Shown here: positions 1 through 9,474 of the stretch, one piece after another
Position numbering within the stretch: the first letter of the stretch is position 1
How the letters are laid out: each line of letters starts with the position of its first letter
From: Enterobacter cancerogenus
Lineage (GTDB): Bacteria; Pseudomonadota; Gammaproteobacteria; Enterobacterales; Enterobacteriaceae
Length of the DNA: 64,000 nt
Reading direction: 5' to 3'
Assembly: GCF_019047785.1 (NCBI RefSeq)
Contig: NZ_CP077290.1
Coordinates: forward strand, 1,054,001-1,118,000
Translations under genes and position numbers: made by a program
Notes under the pieces: model-generated
Database searches by the model: none
Told to the model about the DNA's origin: nothing
Seen by the model: only the letters and a program-made list of their open reading frames with translations

Positions 1-279
1 GCCGTTGAGCGTGGTCATCTCCAGGCCGTTGTCATCCTGGCGAAACAGATCCGGCTCGTTGCGCGGCGCGCGCGCCTGAAGCTGAAAGAAGTCGCGCTCC
101 ATCAGGCTCCAGGCGCGCTGGAGCTGGTTAAGCTTTGCCGCACTGGCGTCGGTCGCGGAGCTGGTCCGCATGGCACCGTCGAGAATTTGCCAGGCCAGCG
201 TGCTGATCACCGCAAAGATGGTCAGGGCAATCATGATCTCCAGCAGGGTAAAACCGCGCTGGCGTCGCGTGTTGTTCAC
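1..279 (-). CDS. gspJ: GspJ, type II secretion minor pseudopilin (partial)
   Basis: Minor pseudopilin of the type II secretion pseudopilus, thought to form the tip complex with GspI and GspK in the inner membrane and periplasm. Only the first 93 codons are in the window; the C-terminus lies beyond the left edge. A prepilin peptidase site is visible (RQRG|FTLLE, cleavage after Gly9, Glu at mature +5), followed by a hydrophobic helix. The start is a GTG at 279-277 whose bases overlap the gspI stop (GTGA), typical of translational coupling within this operon. The downstream T2SS genes gspK-O would be expected to follow further left. Confidence 0.9.
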   Translation of the reverse strand, partial: MNNTRRQRGFTLLEIMIALTIFAVISTLAWQILDGAMRTSSATDASAAKLNQLQRAWSLMERDFFQLQARAPRNEPDLFRQDDNGLEMTTLNG

Positions 280-656
280 TTGATCTCTCCCGGCGGAATA
301 ATCTGCAGCGTGATGGCCGGCTGGCTTTCGTCGCCTTCGGCATAGACGCGGATCTCATTGGCCCATACACCATCGGCCTTCTTGATACGCTGCTTGCGCC
401 AGTTCCAGCTGCGCCCGCCCATGGTCTCGGTTCCCTGCTGTTCGGCGTCGGGGAAATCGGATCGCGTGAGCTGCGCTTCCGCTAACTGGTTTTCCGCCAC
501 CCAGCTGGCCTGCAGCGTTTCGCCCAGACCCTGGGTGAAACGCACGTTAAGCGACACCGAGTTCATCAGCGCCAGCGCGGCGGTAGAGAAGATGACCAGC
601 GCGACCATCACCTCCAGCAGGGTCATCCCCTTTTGCGTTCTCTTGCCTTTAGTCAT
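276..656 (-). CDS. gspI: GspI, type II secretion minor pseudopilin
   Basis: Minor pseudopilin, part of the GspH-I-J-K cap of the T2SS pseudopilus. 126 residues, normal for the family. Prepilin cleavage site is QKG|MTLLE: cleavage after Gly10, mature residue Met instead of the usual Phe, Glu at +5, then the hydrophobic helix LEVMVALVIFSTAALAL. The C-terminal beta domain contains the typical NQLAEAQL stretch. It overlaps gspH by 8 bp and gspJ by 3 bp, so it is translated within one polycistronic message. Confidence 0.92.
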   Translation of the reverse strand: MTKGKRTQKGMTLLEVMVALVIFSTAALALMNSVSLNVRFTQGLGETLQASWVAENQLAEAQLTRSDFPDAEQQGTETMGGRSWNWRKQRIKKADGVWANEIRVYAEGDESQPAITLQIIPPGEIK

Positions 657-1134
657 CGTTCTCTACCGATACCGGAGCGGCACCCTGCGACACCACGCGG
701 AAGCGGTGCTGCTTGTCATAACTTTGCAGCGACAGCGTGAAGCGGCCAATCTCGCCGTCAGGTAAAAACACAATCTGCGGATCGGCATCGATCGTGGCGG
801 CCAGACGCTGCGGCGACAGAGAAACGTGCATCTCTTCGGGGAAATCACCTTTGGTCGTAATACGCCCTGCGGTTAACGGCACCCAGCGCTGTTCTGCGCT
901 TTTAACGTCAAGCGTCACCAGCTGGTATTTATCCGCGGTAATCACTAACCCAACGATATTTCCATCCATCACCGCACGGTCAGAACCATAATCAACGAGG
1001 GCTTTTAACTGCTGGCCAAATATATCCGCACCGCTACGTGAAGGTATTGTCGACACCACCATCATGGCGCAACTGGCAAATATCACCAGCGCCAGAATAA
1101 TTTCCAGCAGCGTAAACCCGCGTTGCTTATTCAT
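649..1134 (-). CDS. gspH: GspH, type II secretion minor pseudopilin
   Basis: Minor pseudopilin linking the GspI-J-K tip to the GspG fibre. 161 residues. N-terminus MNKQRG|FTLLEIILALVIF has the prepilin peptidase site after Gly6 and Glu at mature +5. The rest is a periplasmic beta-rich domain with weaker conservation, as usual for GspH. Its ATG overlaps the gspG stop by one base (TAATG on the minus strand). Identification rests on position between gspG and gspI and on length. Confidence 0.9.
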   Translation of the reverse strand: MNKQRGFTLLEIILALVIFASCAMMVVSTIPSRSGADIFGQQLKALVDYGSDRAVMDGNIVGLVITADKYQLVTLDVKSAEQRWVPLTAGRITTKGDFPEEMHVSLSPQRLAATIDADPQIVFLPDGEIGRFTLSLQSYDKQHRFRVVSQGAAPVSVENDD

Positions 1135-1583
1135 TATTTCTCTTTTTTATCGAGAGACCAGTTAGTAATATCATCTGCGGTATTGGCTTCACCGTCAGGG
1201 CCTGCGGAAAATACGTCAACCGCGCCATGTTCGCCCGGGCTGACCATCAGATAGTCGCTGCCCCACGGGTCCTGCGGCAGGCGGCGAATATAGCCGTCAG
1301 CGCGATAGCCGTTCGGAATTGGCGCAATTTCAGGTTTGGTGACCAGCGCCTGCAGGCCCTGTTCGGTGGTCGGATAACGGTGGTTATCCAGCTTATACAT
1401 ATCCAGAGAGCCTTCGAGCGCGACAATATCGCTGGTCGCTTTTTGCGAGTCAGCTTTCTCTTTATTGCCCATTAAGTTCGGCACCACCATACTCGCCAGC
1501 ACGCCGAGAATAACAATTACCACCATTAATTCGAGCAATGTGAAGCCCGCCTGGCGAGCCAGGTTTTTACGTTTTACAGCCAT
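1134..1583 (-). CDS. gspG: GspG, type II secretion major pseudopilin
   Basis: Major subunit of the periplasmic pseudopilus that pushes substrates through the secretin. 149 residues. Prepilin site QAG|FTLLE (cleavage after Gly13, Glu at +5), hydrophobic helix LMVVIVILGVLASMVVPNL, and the highly conserved family segment YKLDNHRYPTTEQGLQALV. The acidic C-terminal loop GPDGEANTADDI matches the calcium-binding region of GspG proteins. Separated from gspF by 3 bp. This is the best conserved pseudopilin in the cluster, so the family call is secure. Confidence 0.97.
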   Translation of the reverse strand: MAVKRKNLARQAGFTLLELMVVIVILGVLASMVVPNLMGNKEKADSQKATSDIVALEGSLDMYKLDNHRYPTTEQGLQALVTKPEIAPIPNGYRADGYIRRLPQDPWGSDYLMVSPGEHGAVDVFSAGPDGEANTADDITNWSLDKKEK

Positions 1584-1586
1584 TAT

Positions 1587-2795
1587 TTACCCTACCATGT
1601 TATTAAGTTGCAGAAGCGGTTGTAATATGGACAGCACAATGAATAAAACAATTGTCGCCATACTGACCACCAGCGCCGGTTCAAATACCGACAGTGTTAA
1701 CGTAATTCGATGCTGCAGCGCCGACTCCTGGTTTTCCGCCGCGCGGTCCATCAAATTGCCTAATTCGCCGCTCTCCTCACCGGAGGCGATCATATACAGC
1801 ATGGTCGGCGGAAAAAGCTTCGCCTGTTCCAGCGCGGCATACAGCGAGGCCCCCTGACGTACGGTATCCGCCGCCTGCTCCAGCACCTGCCGGGCATAGA
1901 GGTTTTCAATCCCGTCCATCGCGATGTACATCCCTTCCAGCAGCGGGACGCTACTGGCCTGCAGGATGCTCAGCGTGCGGATATAGCGCGCGCTGTTAAT
2001 GGCGCAGACCAGCTTTTTAATCGGCGAACCGTTAACCAGCCAGCTGTGCCAGCGAAAACGATTTTTGACGTTTCTGACCCAGGCTTTGAAGCCGACAATC
2101 CCCCCGCCGATGCCGCCCGCGATATAAATACCGTAAGCCTGCAAAAAATCGCTCACTGCAATCAGCGTGCGGGTGGTGATCGGCAGCTGCTGCTTCATGT
2201 GGGTGAACTGTTCGATCACCTGCGGCACCACCGCCACCAGCAGAATGCTGATCACCGCGATGGCGACCACCGTCAGGGTGATCGGGTAGACCATCGCCTG
2301 CGTCAGCTTGCTTTTCATCTTCTGACGCTGCTCGTTGTACTCGGCCAGCTTTTCCAGCACGTCGCCCAGGTGACCGGTTTTTTCACCGGCCATCACCAGG
2401 GTGCAGTAAAGCTTGTCGAAGGTGCGCGGGAACTGGCTGAATGCGTCAAACAGCGTATGCCCTTCCACCACCTTCTCGCGGATCTCCACCACCATCGCCG
2501 CCAGCTTTTTGTCTTCCGTCTGTTTGGAAATCGCTTTGAGCGCGCTCTCCAGCGGCAGCGCCGCGTTGACCAGCGTCGAAAGCTGACGGGTGAACATCGA
2601 CAGCACCGGCGTGGAAAGCTTCGTCCCGGTTTTGGCTTTTCCGGCCACCGCCGCTTCGCGCGTTTCGCTGATGCTCACCGGCATCAGCTTTTGCTCACGT
2701 AGCCACTGGCGAACCTGCTTTTGCCCTTCCGCCTGCAGCGTGCCGCGCTGGCTTTTGCCCGCCGCGTCCGTAGCCGTCCATGCGTAGAAGGCCAT
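1587..2795 (-). CDS. gspF: GspF, type II secretion inner-membrane platform protein
   Basis: Polytopic inner-membrane protein at the centre of the T2SS assembly platform, contacting GspE and GspL. 402 residues with two homologous cytoplasmic T2SSF domains (about residues 65-190 and 270-390), each ending in a membrane segment, giving about three transmembrane helices. The family signature GEKTGHLGDVLEKLAEY in the first domain is repeated as SGEESGELGNLMDRAAE in the second. Its ATG overlaps the gspE stop (ATGA), so expression is coupled. Confidence 0.97.
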   Translation of the reverse strand: MAFYAWTATDAAGKSQRGTLQAEGQKQVRQWLREQKLMPVSISETREAAVAGKAKTGTKLSTPVLSMFTRQLSTLVNAALPLESALKAISKQTEDKKLAAMVVEIREKVVEGHTLFDAFSQFPRTFDKLYCTLVMAGEKTGHLGDVLEKLAEYNEQRQKMKSKLTQAMVYPITLTVVAIAVISILLVAVVPQVIEQFTHMKQQLPITTRTLIAVSDFLQAYGIYIAGGIGGGIVGFKAWVRNVKNRFRWHSWLVNGSPIKKLVCAINSARYIRTLSILQASSVPLLEGMYIAMDGIENLYARQVLEQAADTVRQGASLYAALEQAKLFPPTMLYMIASGEESGELGNLMDRAAENQESALQHRITLTLSVFEPALVVSMATIVLFIVLSILQPLLQLNNMVG

Positions 2796-4273
2796 CAGAC
2801 GTCTCCCCCGCGTTCGGCGGTGACGCGCATCACCTCTTCAAGGGAGGTCACGCCGCTAATCACCTTCAGCAGCCCGTTTTCACGCAGGCTGTAGGCCTGC
2901 TTAAAGAGCTGCGTTTCGATGGACATTTCGTCTTTATCTTCGTGAATGGCGCGGCGCATCGGCGTATCAACAACCAGGAACTCGTGGATACCCGCTCGCC
3001 CCTGATAGCCGCTCTGGCGGCAATGTTCGCAGCCAACCGCACGATAAATCGCCTTCGGTGGCGTGGGCATAAAGCTGAACAGCGCCTTTTCATTGTCATC
3101 CAGCGGACTGGTGGTGCGACAGTGGGTACACAGCCGACGCACCAGACGCTGGGCAATGACACCGAGCAACGATGATCCAATTAAAAACGACTCCAGCCCC
3201 ATGTCGCGCAGACGCGTAATCGCGCCCGCGGCGCTGTTGGTGTGCAGCGTAGACATGACCAGGTGACCGGTCAGTGACGCCTGCACCGCGATTTGCGCGG
3301 TTTCACCGTCACGGATTTCCCCGATCATCACCACGTCCGGGTCCTGGCGCAAAATGGCGCGCAGCCCGCGGGCAAAGGTCATGTCCACGCGCGGGTTAAC
3401 CTGCGTCTGTCCCACCCCTTCCAGCTCATATTCAATCGGGTCTTCAACGGTCAGGATGTTGCGTTCATGGCCGTTCAGCGCCGACAGTATGGCGTACAGC
3501 GTGGTACTTTTACCGGAGCCTGTCGGCCCGGTGACCAGGATAATGCCGTGCGGGCGGTCGATCAGCCCTTTTAACTTTTCCAGCTCCTCATCAATCAGCC
3601 CGAGCTTGTTGATATCCGGCTTCAGGTTGCTTTTATCCAGCAAACGCATGACCACGCGTTCGCCGTACTGTGATGGAATGGTCGAGACACGCACGTCGAT
3701 GGCCTTGCGGCCAATGCGCAGCGAAATACGGCCATCCTGCGGCAGGCGTTTTTCCGCAATATCCAGTTTGGACATGACTTTAATACGCGACACCAGCAGC
3801 GGCGCGAGCTTGCGCGCCGGTTGCAGCACCGGGCGCAGCACGCCGTCAACGCGAAAACGGATGCTCAGGGTGCGCTCGAAGGTTTCGATATGAATATCCG
3901 AGGCCCCCTCTTTCACCGCTTCACCGAGAATGGCGTTGATCAGGCGGATCACCGGCGAGTTTTCGTCGTTATCCAGCAGATCCTCGTTGTCGGGGATCTC
4001 CTCGGTTAACGCCATTAAGTCGATGTCGGCATCCATATCGTCAACCAGCTGCTGCGACACGCCGCTGCTCTGCTGCCAGATTTTCGCCAGCAGCTCCTCG
4101 AACGCTTCCGGCGTCAGGGTGACGGGAACAAAGGACCGCCCCAGCACCCGACGCATCTCAAGCAGCGCAAACGCAGGCGCATCGTCACGGACATAGACGT
4201 CATCGTTATAAAACAGCACGCCGTTGTCTTTTGCGTAGCTACTGCTGCACAGGGTTTTGCTCAGTTCGTCCAC
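2795..4273 (-). CDS. gspE: GspE, type II secretion ATPase
   Basis: Cytoplasmic hexameric ATPase powering pseudopilus assembly. 492 residues. An N-terminal GspL-binding domain (about 1-100) precedes the catalytic core with Walker [10 protein letters not shown] (249-257), an Asp box, a Walker B region [10 protein letters not shown] (313-322) and a His box (STLHTNSA). The zinc-binding CM domain has both CxxC pairs (Cys382/385 and Cys415/418). All motifs needed for activity are intact. It lies 14 bp downstream of gspD and overlaps gspF by 1 bp. Confidence 0.98.
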   Translation of the reverse strand: MDELSKTLCSSSYAKDNGVLFYNDDVYVRDDAPAFALLEMRRVLGRSFVPVTLTPEAFEELLAKIWQQSSGVSQQLVDDMDADIDLMALTEEIPDNEDLLDNDENSPVIRLINAILGEAVKEGASDIHIETFERTLSIRFRVDGVLRPVLQPARKLAPLLVSRIKVMSKLDIAEKRLPQDGRISLRIGRKAIDVRVSTIPSQYGERVVMRLLDKSNLKPDINKLGLIDEELEKLKGLIDRPHGIILVTGPTGSGKSTTLYAILSALNGHERNILTVEDPIEYELEGVGQTQVNPRVDMTFARGLRAILRQDPDVVMIGEIRDGETAQIAVQASLTGHLVMSTLHTNSAAGAITRLRDMGLESFLIGSSLLGVIAQRLVRRLCTHCRTTSPLDDNEKALFSFMPTPPKAIYRAVGCEHCRQSGYQGRAGIHEFLVVDTPMRRAIHEDKDEMSIETQLFKQAYSLRENGLLKVISGVTSLEEVMRVTAERGGDV

Positions 4274-4287
4274 GTTGCGCCTCCGCC

Positions 4288-6219
4288 TTATTGTTTAAAC
4301 GGATTACGCGTCGTGGTTGCGCTGGCTTTCACCGGCGCAGCGCTCACTGACGGCTCGCTCGGGTATGCGGGCATCACCGGGTTGTTGGCGTTCGTCACGA
4401 TCCCAAGCTTCTGCTCTTCCAGACGCTGCTGCTGACGCGCGCGGATCTGGTCATATTTCTCCTTCGACGCGGCGCTGTAGTTATCGTCGTCGCGCAGCAC
4501 CGTGGTATGGATAAACACCATCAGGTTACGCTTCGAGGTATCCTCGGAGGTGTAGCGGAACAGCTGGCCCACCAGCGGGATATCCCCCAGCAATGGCACC
4601 TTGGAGACGGTCTCTTTGGTGACGTTCTCCATCAGGCCGCCCAGCACCACGGTCTGGCCGCTGTGTACCATCACTTCGTTATTGATGGTACGGGTGTTAA
4701 AGGTCGGGCCGAGGCTCGCATCTTCGGTGGCGCTGGCGTCCACGCTGGACACTTCCTGCTCAATCTTCAGGTGGATCATGTCGCCGTCGTTGATCTGCGG
4801 CACAATCTTCAGCTTGGTACCCACCGTCTTACGCTCCACGGAGTTAAAGACGTTGTCGCCGCTGGTGGTCTGGGAACCGGACAGTACCGGTACATCCTGA
4901 CCCACGTTGAACGACGCTTCTTTGTTATCCAGCGTCACGACGCTCGGCGTAGAGAGAATATCGTTCTTCGACCCGGTGGAGAGCGCGGTCACCAGCGCAC
5001 CGAAGTCGCCGTTGAAGAAGCCGGTCGCCAGGCCGGTGAACGCGGTGCCTTTCATGGTGCCGTTTTTCACCTGGCTGATAGGCAGGCCCGTTGCGCCAAA
5101 CTGAACGCCACCGTGCTTGCCGGTCCACTGCACGCCCAGATCCATGCCGTTACCGTCCTGCACTTCCGCAATGATGGCTTCCACCAGCACCTGCGGACGA
5201 CGGATATCGAGCTTGTCGATCACTTTTTCCAGCGAGTTCATCACGTTAGGCTGGGCGGTGATCACCAGCGAGTTGGTGGACTCGTCGGCAGTAATGTTCA
5301 GATCGCTTGAGGCCGTGGCGGTTTTGCTTTTCGGCGCGCCCGGTTTGTCTTTCAGCTGCTCGCCGATGCCGGTCAACACCGGAACCACCTTGGCGGCGTT
5401 AGCATATTTCAGGTAGAACACGCGGGTGTTACCCTCGTTGTTCTGCTCGCGATCCAGCTGGCCGATCAGGGTGCGGGTGCGCGAACGCGCATCTTCCGAA
5501 CCGCTGATCACCAGGCTGTTGGTTTCGTCGTCGGCCACCACTTTGGTCGCCAGCTGCGGCGCGTTCTGCCCTTTTTGCTCTTCGTTGTTGAGGTTATTCA
5601 ACATTTCCGACAGCTCTTTGGCAGAGGCGTAGCGCAGGGGCACAATCTCACGGCGCTGCACGCCGTCTCTGTCAACGCGCTGCACCAGGTCCACCAGGCG
5701 GTTCACCACCGAGGCTTTACCGGTTAACAGCAGCACGTTAGACGGCTCGAAATGCACCACGTTACCGATGCCCGAGGCGTCGTTAAGCTGGCGCAGCAGC
5801 GGGGCCAGTTCACGCACCGGCACGTTTTCCATCCGCACAACGCGGGTGATGATCTCATCGCCCTTGCCGGGGTTTTTGCTGTCCGCCAGCGGCACGCCAG
5901 CAGTACGTGCAACGCTTGAGCGCACCACTTTTACCATCCCGTTGTCCATCGGGATCACCGACAGGCCGTACAGGTCCAGCACGCTCAGGAAGAACTGATA
6001 ATATTCATCTTCCGACAGCACGTTATAGGTTCTGACCGAGACCGTTCCCTGAACGGAAGGATCGACCAGAATCGTTTTATTAAGATTACGACCAACCGTA
6101 TCGATAAATTCACGGATATCGGTATTTTTAAAACTTGCGCTAAAGTTAGCTGCAAACAGCGAACCGGAATATAACGACAATGCGGTCAGCGCCACGCACG
6201 CCCATGGAAATTTCTTCAT
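4288..6219 (-). CDS. gspD: GspD, type II secretion outer-membrane secretin
   Basis: Secretin forming the outer-membrane exit channel. 643 residues, with a signal peptide ending near AFA|ANFSA (about residue 23), N0-N3 periplasmic ring domains (about 25-330, with the N0 start [20 protein letters not shown]), and the secretin domain with the [10 protein letters not shown] gate region and the conserved C-terminal [14 protein letters not shown]. The Ser-rich tail may be a pilotin-binding S domain; no pilotin gene (gspS) is seen here. Second gene of the operon, 13 bp after gspC. Confidence 0.97.
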   Translation of the reverse strand: MKKFPWACVALTALSLYSGSLFAANFSASFKNTDIREFIDTVGRNLNKTILVDPSVQGTVSVRTYNVLSEDEYYQFFLSVLDLYGLSVIPMDNGMVKVVRSSVARTAGVPLADSKNPGKGDEIITRVVRMENVPVRELAPLLRQLNDASGIGNVVHFEPSNVLLLTGKASVVNRLVDLVQRVDRDGVQRREIVPLRYASAKELSEMLNNLNNEEQKGQNAPQLATKVVADDETNSLVISGSEDARSRTRTLIGQLDREQNNEGNTRVFYLKYANAAKVVPVLTGIGEQLKDKPGAPKSKTATASSDLNITADESTNSLVITAQPNVMNSLEKVIDKLDIRRPQVLVEAIIAEVQDGNGMDLGVQWTGKHGGVQFGATGLPISQVKNGTMKGTAFTGLATGFFNGDFGALVTALSTGSKNDILSTPSVVTLDNKEASFNVGQDVPVLSGSQTTSGDNVFNSVERKTVGTKLKIVPQINDGDMIHLKIEQEVSSVDASATEDASLGPTFNTRTINNEVMVHSGQTVVLGGLMENVTKETVSKVPLLGDIPLVGQLFRYTSEDTSKRNLMVFIHTTVLRDDDNYSAASKEKYDQIRARQQQRLEEQKLGIVTNANNPVMPAYPSEPSVSAAPVKASATTTRNPFKQ

Positions 6220-6232
6220 GTCTGTACACTTG

Positions 6233-7006
6233 TTAATTGTTTAGAACATTAACCCGAATATTTTCAAGGTGAGCGTGACGTTTCACAACGACCTCCGCTT
6301 CTTTCATTTTTGACCAGCTGGCAATAATGTTTTTTGCTTCAGCTTGTTTGGTCATATCGACAGAATTGACTTTCACCGCCACATCGCCTTTTTGCAGGCC
6401 GGAGTGGCTATAAAAGGCAGAGGCATTGCGTGGATTGATCTTATATCCCTCCAGTTCGCCCTTTTCGATTAACGGCTTTAACACCAGATAATCATCCAGA
6501 TGCACACTGTCCGCGCCCGGATCTTTTGTCGATTTGGTTACCGGGCCGCTGTCGACGCCGCCCTTAAAGTAGTCTGGTTTTTTGAGCGCCAGCACCTGCT
6601 CAGTGCCTGCGTAGTTGACCACCACGTTATCGCTGTTAATTTCTTCGATATACGCATCGTCAAATCCGGTGAGGTTTTCCCCCTCCCGGTAGCTTTTCTG
6701 GCCCGCAGGCGTTTTAATCACGGCAAACGACAGCCACGCCTCGTCGCTGCTGACAATACCTTCGATTTCAGCAGCCAGTGGGGCTTTTGCCGCAGCTGGC
6801 AGACTTTGCTGACGGACGGCGGCGGTGAAAAGCGCAAACGCTTTTTCATCCTGACGTTTTTTTTGCGGTTTTACATTCGCGTTCGCCAGTTTGTTTGACA
6901 CTCTTTTATAATCTTTAAAGATGACGTATCCCTGCTGACCGCAAAAAATCAGGGTCAAAAACATAATACAGGGCATCATCAACCGGGGAAGAAATGAGAA
7001 CCTCAT
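6233..7006 (-). CDS. gspC: GspC, type II secretion inner-membrane clamp protein
   Basis: Bitopic inner-membrane protein linking the platform to the N0 domain of GspD and helping select substrates. 257 residues: a single N-terminal transmembrane helix (about 10-28), a homology region ending near residue 150 (AWLSFAVIKTPAGQKSYREGE...), and a C-terminal PDZ-like domain (about 185-257, GLQKGDVAVKVNSVDM). First gene of the gspC-J operon; its promoter must lie in the 258-bp gap shared with divergent gspA. Confidence 0.93.
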   Translation of the reverse strand: MRFSFLPRLMMPCIMFLTLIFCGQQGYVIFKDYKRVSNKLANANVKPQKKRQDEKAFALFTAAVRQQSLPAAAKAPLAAEIEGIVSSDEAWLSFAVIKTPAGQKSYREGENLTGFDDAYIEEINSDNVVVNYAGTEQVLALKKPDYFKGGVDSGPVTKSTKDPGADSVHLDDYLVLKPLIEKGELEGYKINPRNASAFYSHSGLQKGDVAVKVNSVDMTKQAEAKNIIASWSKMKEAEVVVKRHAHLENIRVNVLNN

Positions 7007-7264
7007 TATTCATCTGGCCTTTAGCAAAGCGATAATAAGCAGCATCGTGCTGCGCCAATATGTGACATAAATAGTAATTATCTGCTCGCGAAGCGACCAC
7101 CTGCTTCGCCATTAACTTTGATGAAGAAAAATATTGACAGAGAAAAAACGGGATGTTAGAGGGTCACAACAGGTTATTTTTACCCTGATGGCAAATTGAC
7201 CACCCGACGGGCTTAACGTACTTTTCTGCACTATTGCTATTCATGTGAAGAGACGGTAAGTCGT
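7007..7264. promoter_or_regulatory. Divergent gspC / gspA control region
   Basis: 258 bp between the two divergent T2SS operons. It is more A+T-rich than its neighbours. A TTGACA hexamer is at 7134-7139 on the plus strand, but the hexamer at the right distance (around 7156-7161, TTAGAG) is a poor -10. No binding site could be assigned. In E. coli the equivalent gsp region is silenced by H-NS; whether that holds here cannot be judged from sequence alone. Confidence 0.45.
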
Positions 7265-8842
7265 ATGTATCAGAGTCATTTTAATTTCCAGAAGCCGCCG
7301 TTTAAAAAAGTCACTCGCGCCTCGGGTGATTTTTTTGTGCCTTATCATCAGGACATCTTTAATCTGTTGAAGGAAAAAACCCAGCAGGCGGGTATTACGG
7401 GACTCTTTTGCAACGATGCCCCCCTGCTCGGCGAATTCAGCGATGCGCTGAAATCTCACAGCCAGACGGTCCTTGCGATTAACGCTTTCCCTAAACTGAG
7501 CGCCAGTAGCCTGCTGTACAAGCTCAGTCCGGGTACGAAAGAGAGTAAAACCCGCATTCAGGCCATCGACGCCGTGATCCGCCAGTGGCAGGACGCCGCC
7601 TCTTCACGCAAACCTGCCGGCAAAGTGGTGATCGTCTCTCACATGGAAGCCATGAAGGATAACTGCCGTGAGGTCCTGGGCATGTTGTTGACCCGCGCGC
7701 AGGAGCTGGAGTTTCGCTTGTCGATTGTGCTGATGGGGTCAGCCGAGCAGGAAGCGGTGCTGATGCAGCACTCCGGCCTTCAGGAGTATGTCCACACCCA
7801 CCACACCCTGCGATCTATGACCTGCCGCGAAACCCTGGGCTATGTTCAGGCCCAGTGCGAAGACAGCGGCTGTGAAACGTCACCGCTCGCCCCGGCCCGC
7901 GTGCGCAAAATGCATACGCTGACCAAAGGCAGCATCAGTAAATTCAACGCCCTGGCCCACCTCGCCCTGCTTGCCGCCTGGACAGAGCGTGCGTCGGCGG
8001 TGGGTCCACGTCATTTACGTCTGGCCACCAGCGAAATTTTACCGGCCAAAAAACACGGGACGCGCCTGGCGACCGTCGGTTTATTTGCGTCGGTGCTGTT
8101 TGCCGCCTGCGGCTGGTATATGACCTCGGCGATCACCGCAAAATTGCCGGTGCAGCTGCCCGTCCCGGTGAGCTGGAAACAGCAGACGCCGCATAAAACG
8201 GCGCCGGTTGTGCCGGTCATCGACCACGAAGTGGTTAACCAGCCGGATGCCATGCATCAGCTTTATCAGATGTGGGGATATGACGCTTCCGCCGATGATG
8301 CGCTGTGCCAGAACGCGTCGAAGGTTAATTTGATGTGTCGCCAGGGCAACGCGCCGCTGAGTGAACTGGCAAAAGAGGGGTATCCGTGGGTCAGCGAAAT
8401 GCACACCGGCGGCCACCTTAACTATGCCGTTGTCGCCCGCGTCGGGGATAACACCCTGGATCTCTTAATGAACGGTCGGACCTGGCAGGTGACCCGCAAC
8501 TGGTATAGCCAGCATGCAACGGGGAACTACACCCAGCTGCATCGCCTGACGCCGCAGGGCAAAGACGAAATCAGCGCTGCCAGCAGCGGTAAAGATCTGG
8601 AATGGCTCGATCAGCAGTTGAGCCAGGCGCTTGCGGAGCCTGAAACCCACGCGCAGAGCTGGACCGCTGAAATGATGAAACGCACCCGTGAGTTCCAGCA
8701 AAAAATGGATCTCCATGTCGATGGCATCCCCGGCGAAGATACGCTGATGCAGTTGATGCGTGAAACCAATACTACCCCCAGCGTGCTGATCCAGGCATCG
8801 CAGTCGGGATCGGATGCGACCACGCAAGAGAAGAAATCATAA
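7265..8842 (+). CDS. gspA: GspA, T2SS accessory ATPase-like protein with decayed nucleotide site
   Basis: GspA works with GspB to insert the GspD secretin through peptidoglycan. 525 residues with the family layout: cytoplasmic AAA-type domain (1 to about 260), one transmembrane helix (about 270-292), a periplasmic domain (about 330-430) and a C-terminal peptidoglycan-binding domain (about 450-505, FQQKMDLHVDGIPGEDTLMQL). The Walker A position (residues 44-59, GITGLFCNDAPLLGEF) lacks the GxxxxGK[ST] loop and the Walker B position (121-130, VVIVSHMEAM) lacks the acidic pair, so ATP binding looks lost. It shares a TAATG overlap with gspB. The ATG at 7265 begins a typical GspA N-terminus (MYQSHFNFQKPPF). 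Confidence 0.9.
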   Translation: MYQSHFNFQKPPFKKVTRASGDFFVPYHQDIFNLLKEKTQQAGITGLFCNDAPLLGEFSDALKSHSQTVLAINAFPKLSASSLLYKLSPGTKESKTRIQAIDAVIRQWQDAASSRKPAGKVVIVSHMEAMKDNCREVLGMLLTRAQELEFRLSIVLMGSAEQEAVLMQHSGLQEYVHTHHTLRSMTCRETLGYVQAQCEDSGCETSPLAPARVRKMHTLTKGSISKFNALAHLALLAAWTERASAVGPRHLRLATSEILPAKKHGTRLATVGLFASVLFAACGWYMTSAITAKLPVQLPVPVSWKQQTPHKTAPVVPVIDHEVVNQPDAMHQLYQMWGYDASADDALCQNASKVNLMCRQGNAPLSELAKEGYPWVSEMHTGGHLNYAVVARVGDNTLDLLMNGRTWQVTRNWYSQHATGNYTQLHRLTPQGKDEISAASSGKDLEWLDQQLSQALAEPETHAQSWTAEMMKRTREFQQKMDLHVDGIPGEDTLMQLMRETNTTPSVLIQASQSGSDATTQEKKS

Positions 8843-9474
8843 TGTCTACGATATGTCTCGCTGCCCAGCGCAGCTACGAGACCGGGGAAGCGGTCTGGTT
8901 TTCGTATCGCTTCCCCGGCCTGAAAAAAATCTTTGGCACCACCTTCTTATGGCTGCTGGTGCTGTGCGTCCTTATTGGCGCAGGACTGTACGCGCACGTT
9001 TACTGGAACCTGCGCCACCCTGCGCCGGTCACAACGAAGGTCAACACGGTGAAGCCGGAAGCCATCTTGTCTGATATGCATTATATATATGTCAGCAAGC
9101 CGTTCCCGCATCCGCAGCCTAAGCCGATCCCGGTGCATGAGGATGTTCCCGCGATGCAGGATGTGCCGATTAACAGTGACGATGCAGACTGGCAGCAGGC
9201 GCCGGACGGCGTTGCAGAACCCGAGCACGATACCTCGCGGGATACCCTTCCCGGAACGGAAGAACATGACGCGGCGAGCGCAGAGTCCGATGACGATTCA
9301 TCGTCCCTGAAGACGTTGTTTATGAAGGCATTAAAAGAACAACAGCAAGATTATTCTCAAGGAAAAACGCCCGCGCCACCGATTGATGAAACGCAGGATA
9401 TATCACATATTAACGATACTCATCAGGAGAAAGCGCCGTCTCCTTTAAGTCAAAAAGGAGATCGGCTGGAGTGA
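8842..9474 (+). CDS. gspB: GspB, partner of GspA in secretin assembly
   Basis: Inner-membrane protein that pairs with GspA. 210 residues: a short cytoplasmic N-terminus, one transmembrane helix (about 34-54, FLWLLVLCVLIGAGLYAHVY), a conserved periplasmic start (LSDMHYIYVSKPFPHPQPKPIPV) and a long acidic, Pro/Asp-rich low-complexity tail that probably spans the periplasm. Length is above the short K-12 GspB. Identification relies on the one-base overlap with gspA, on topology and on the proline-rich segment; sequence similarity in this family is low. Confidence 0.8.
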   Translation: MSTICLAAQRSYETGEAVWFSYRFPGLKKIFGTTFLWLLVLCVLIGAGLYAHVYWNLRHPAPVTTKVNTVKPEAILSDMHYIYVSKPFPHPQPKPIPVHEDVPAMQDVPINSDDADWQQAPDGVAEPEHDTSRDTLPGTEEHDAASAESDDDSSSLKTLFMKALKEQQQDYSQGKTPAPPIDETQDISHINDTHQEKAPSPLSQKGDRLE

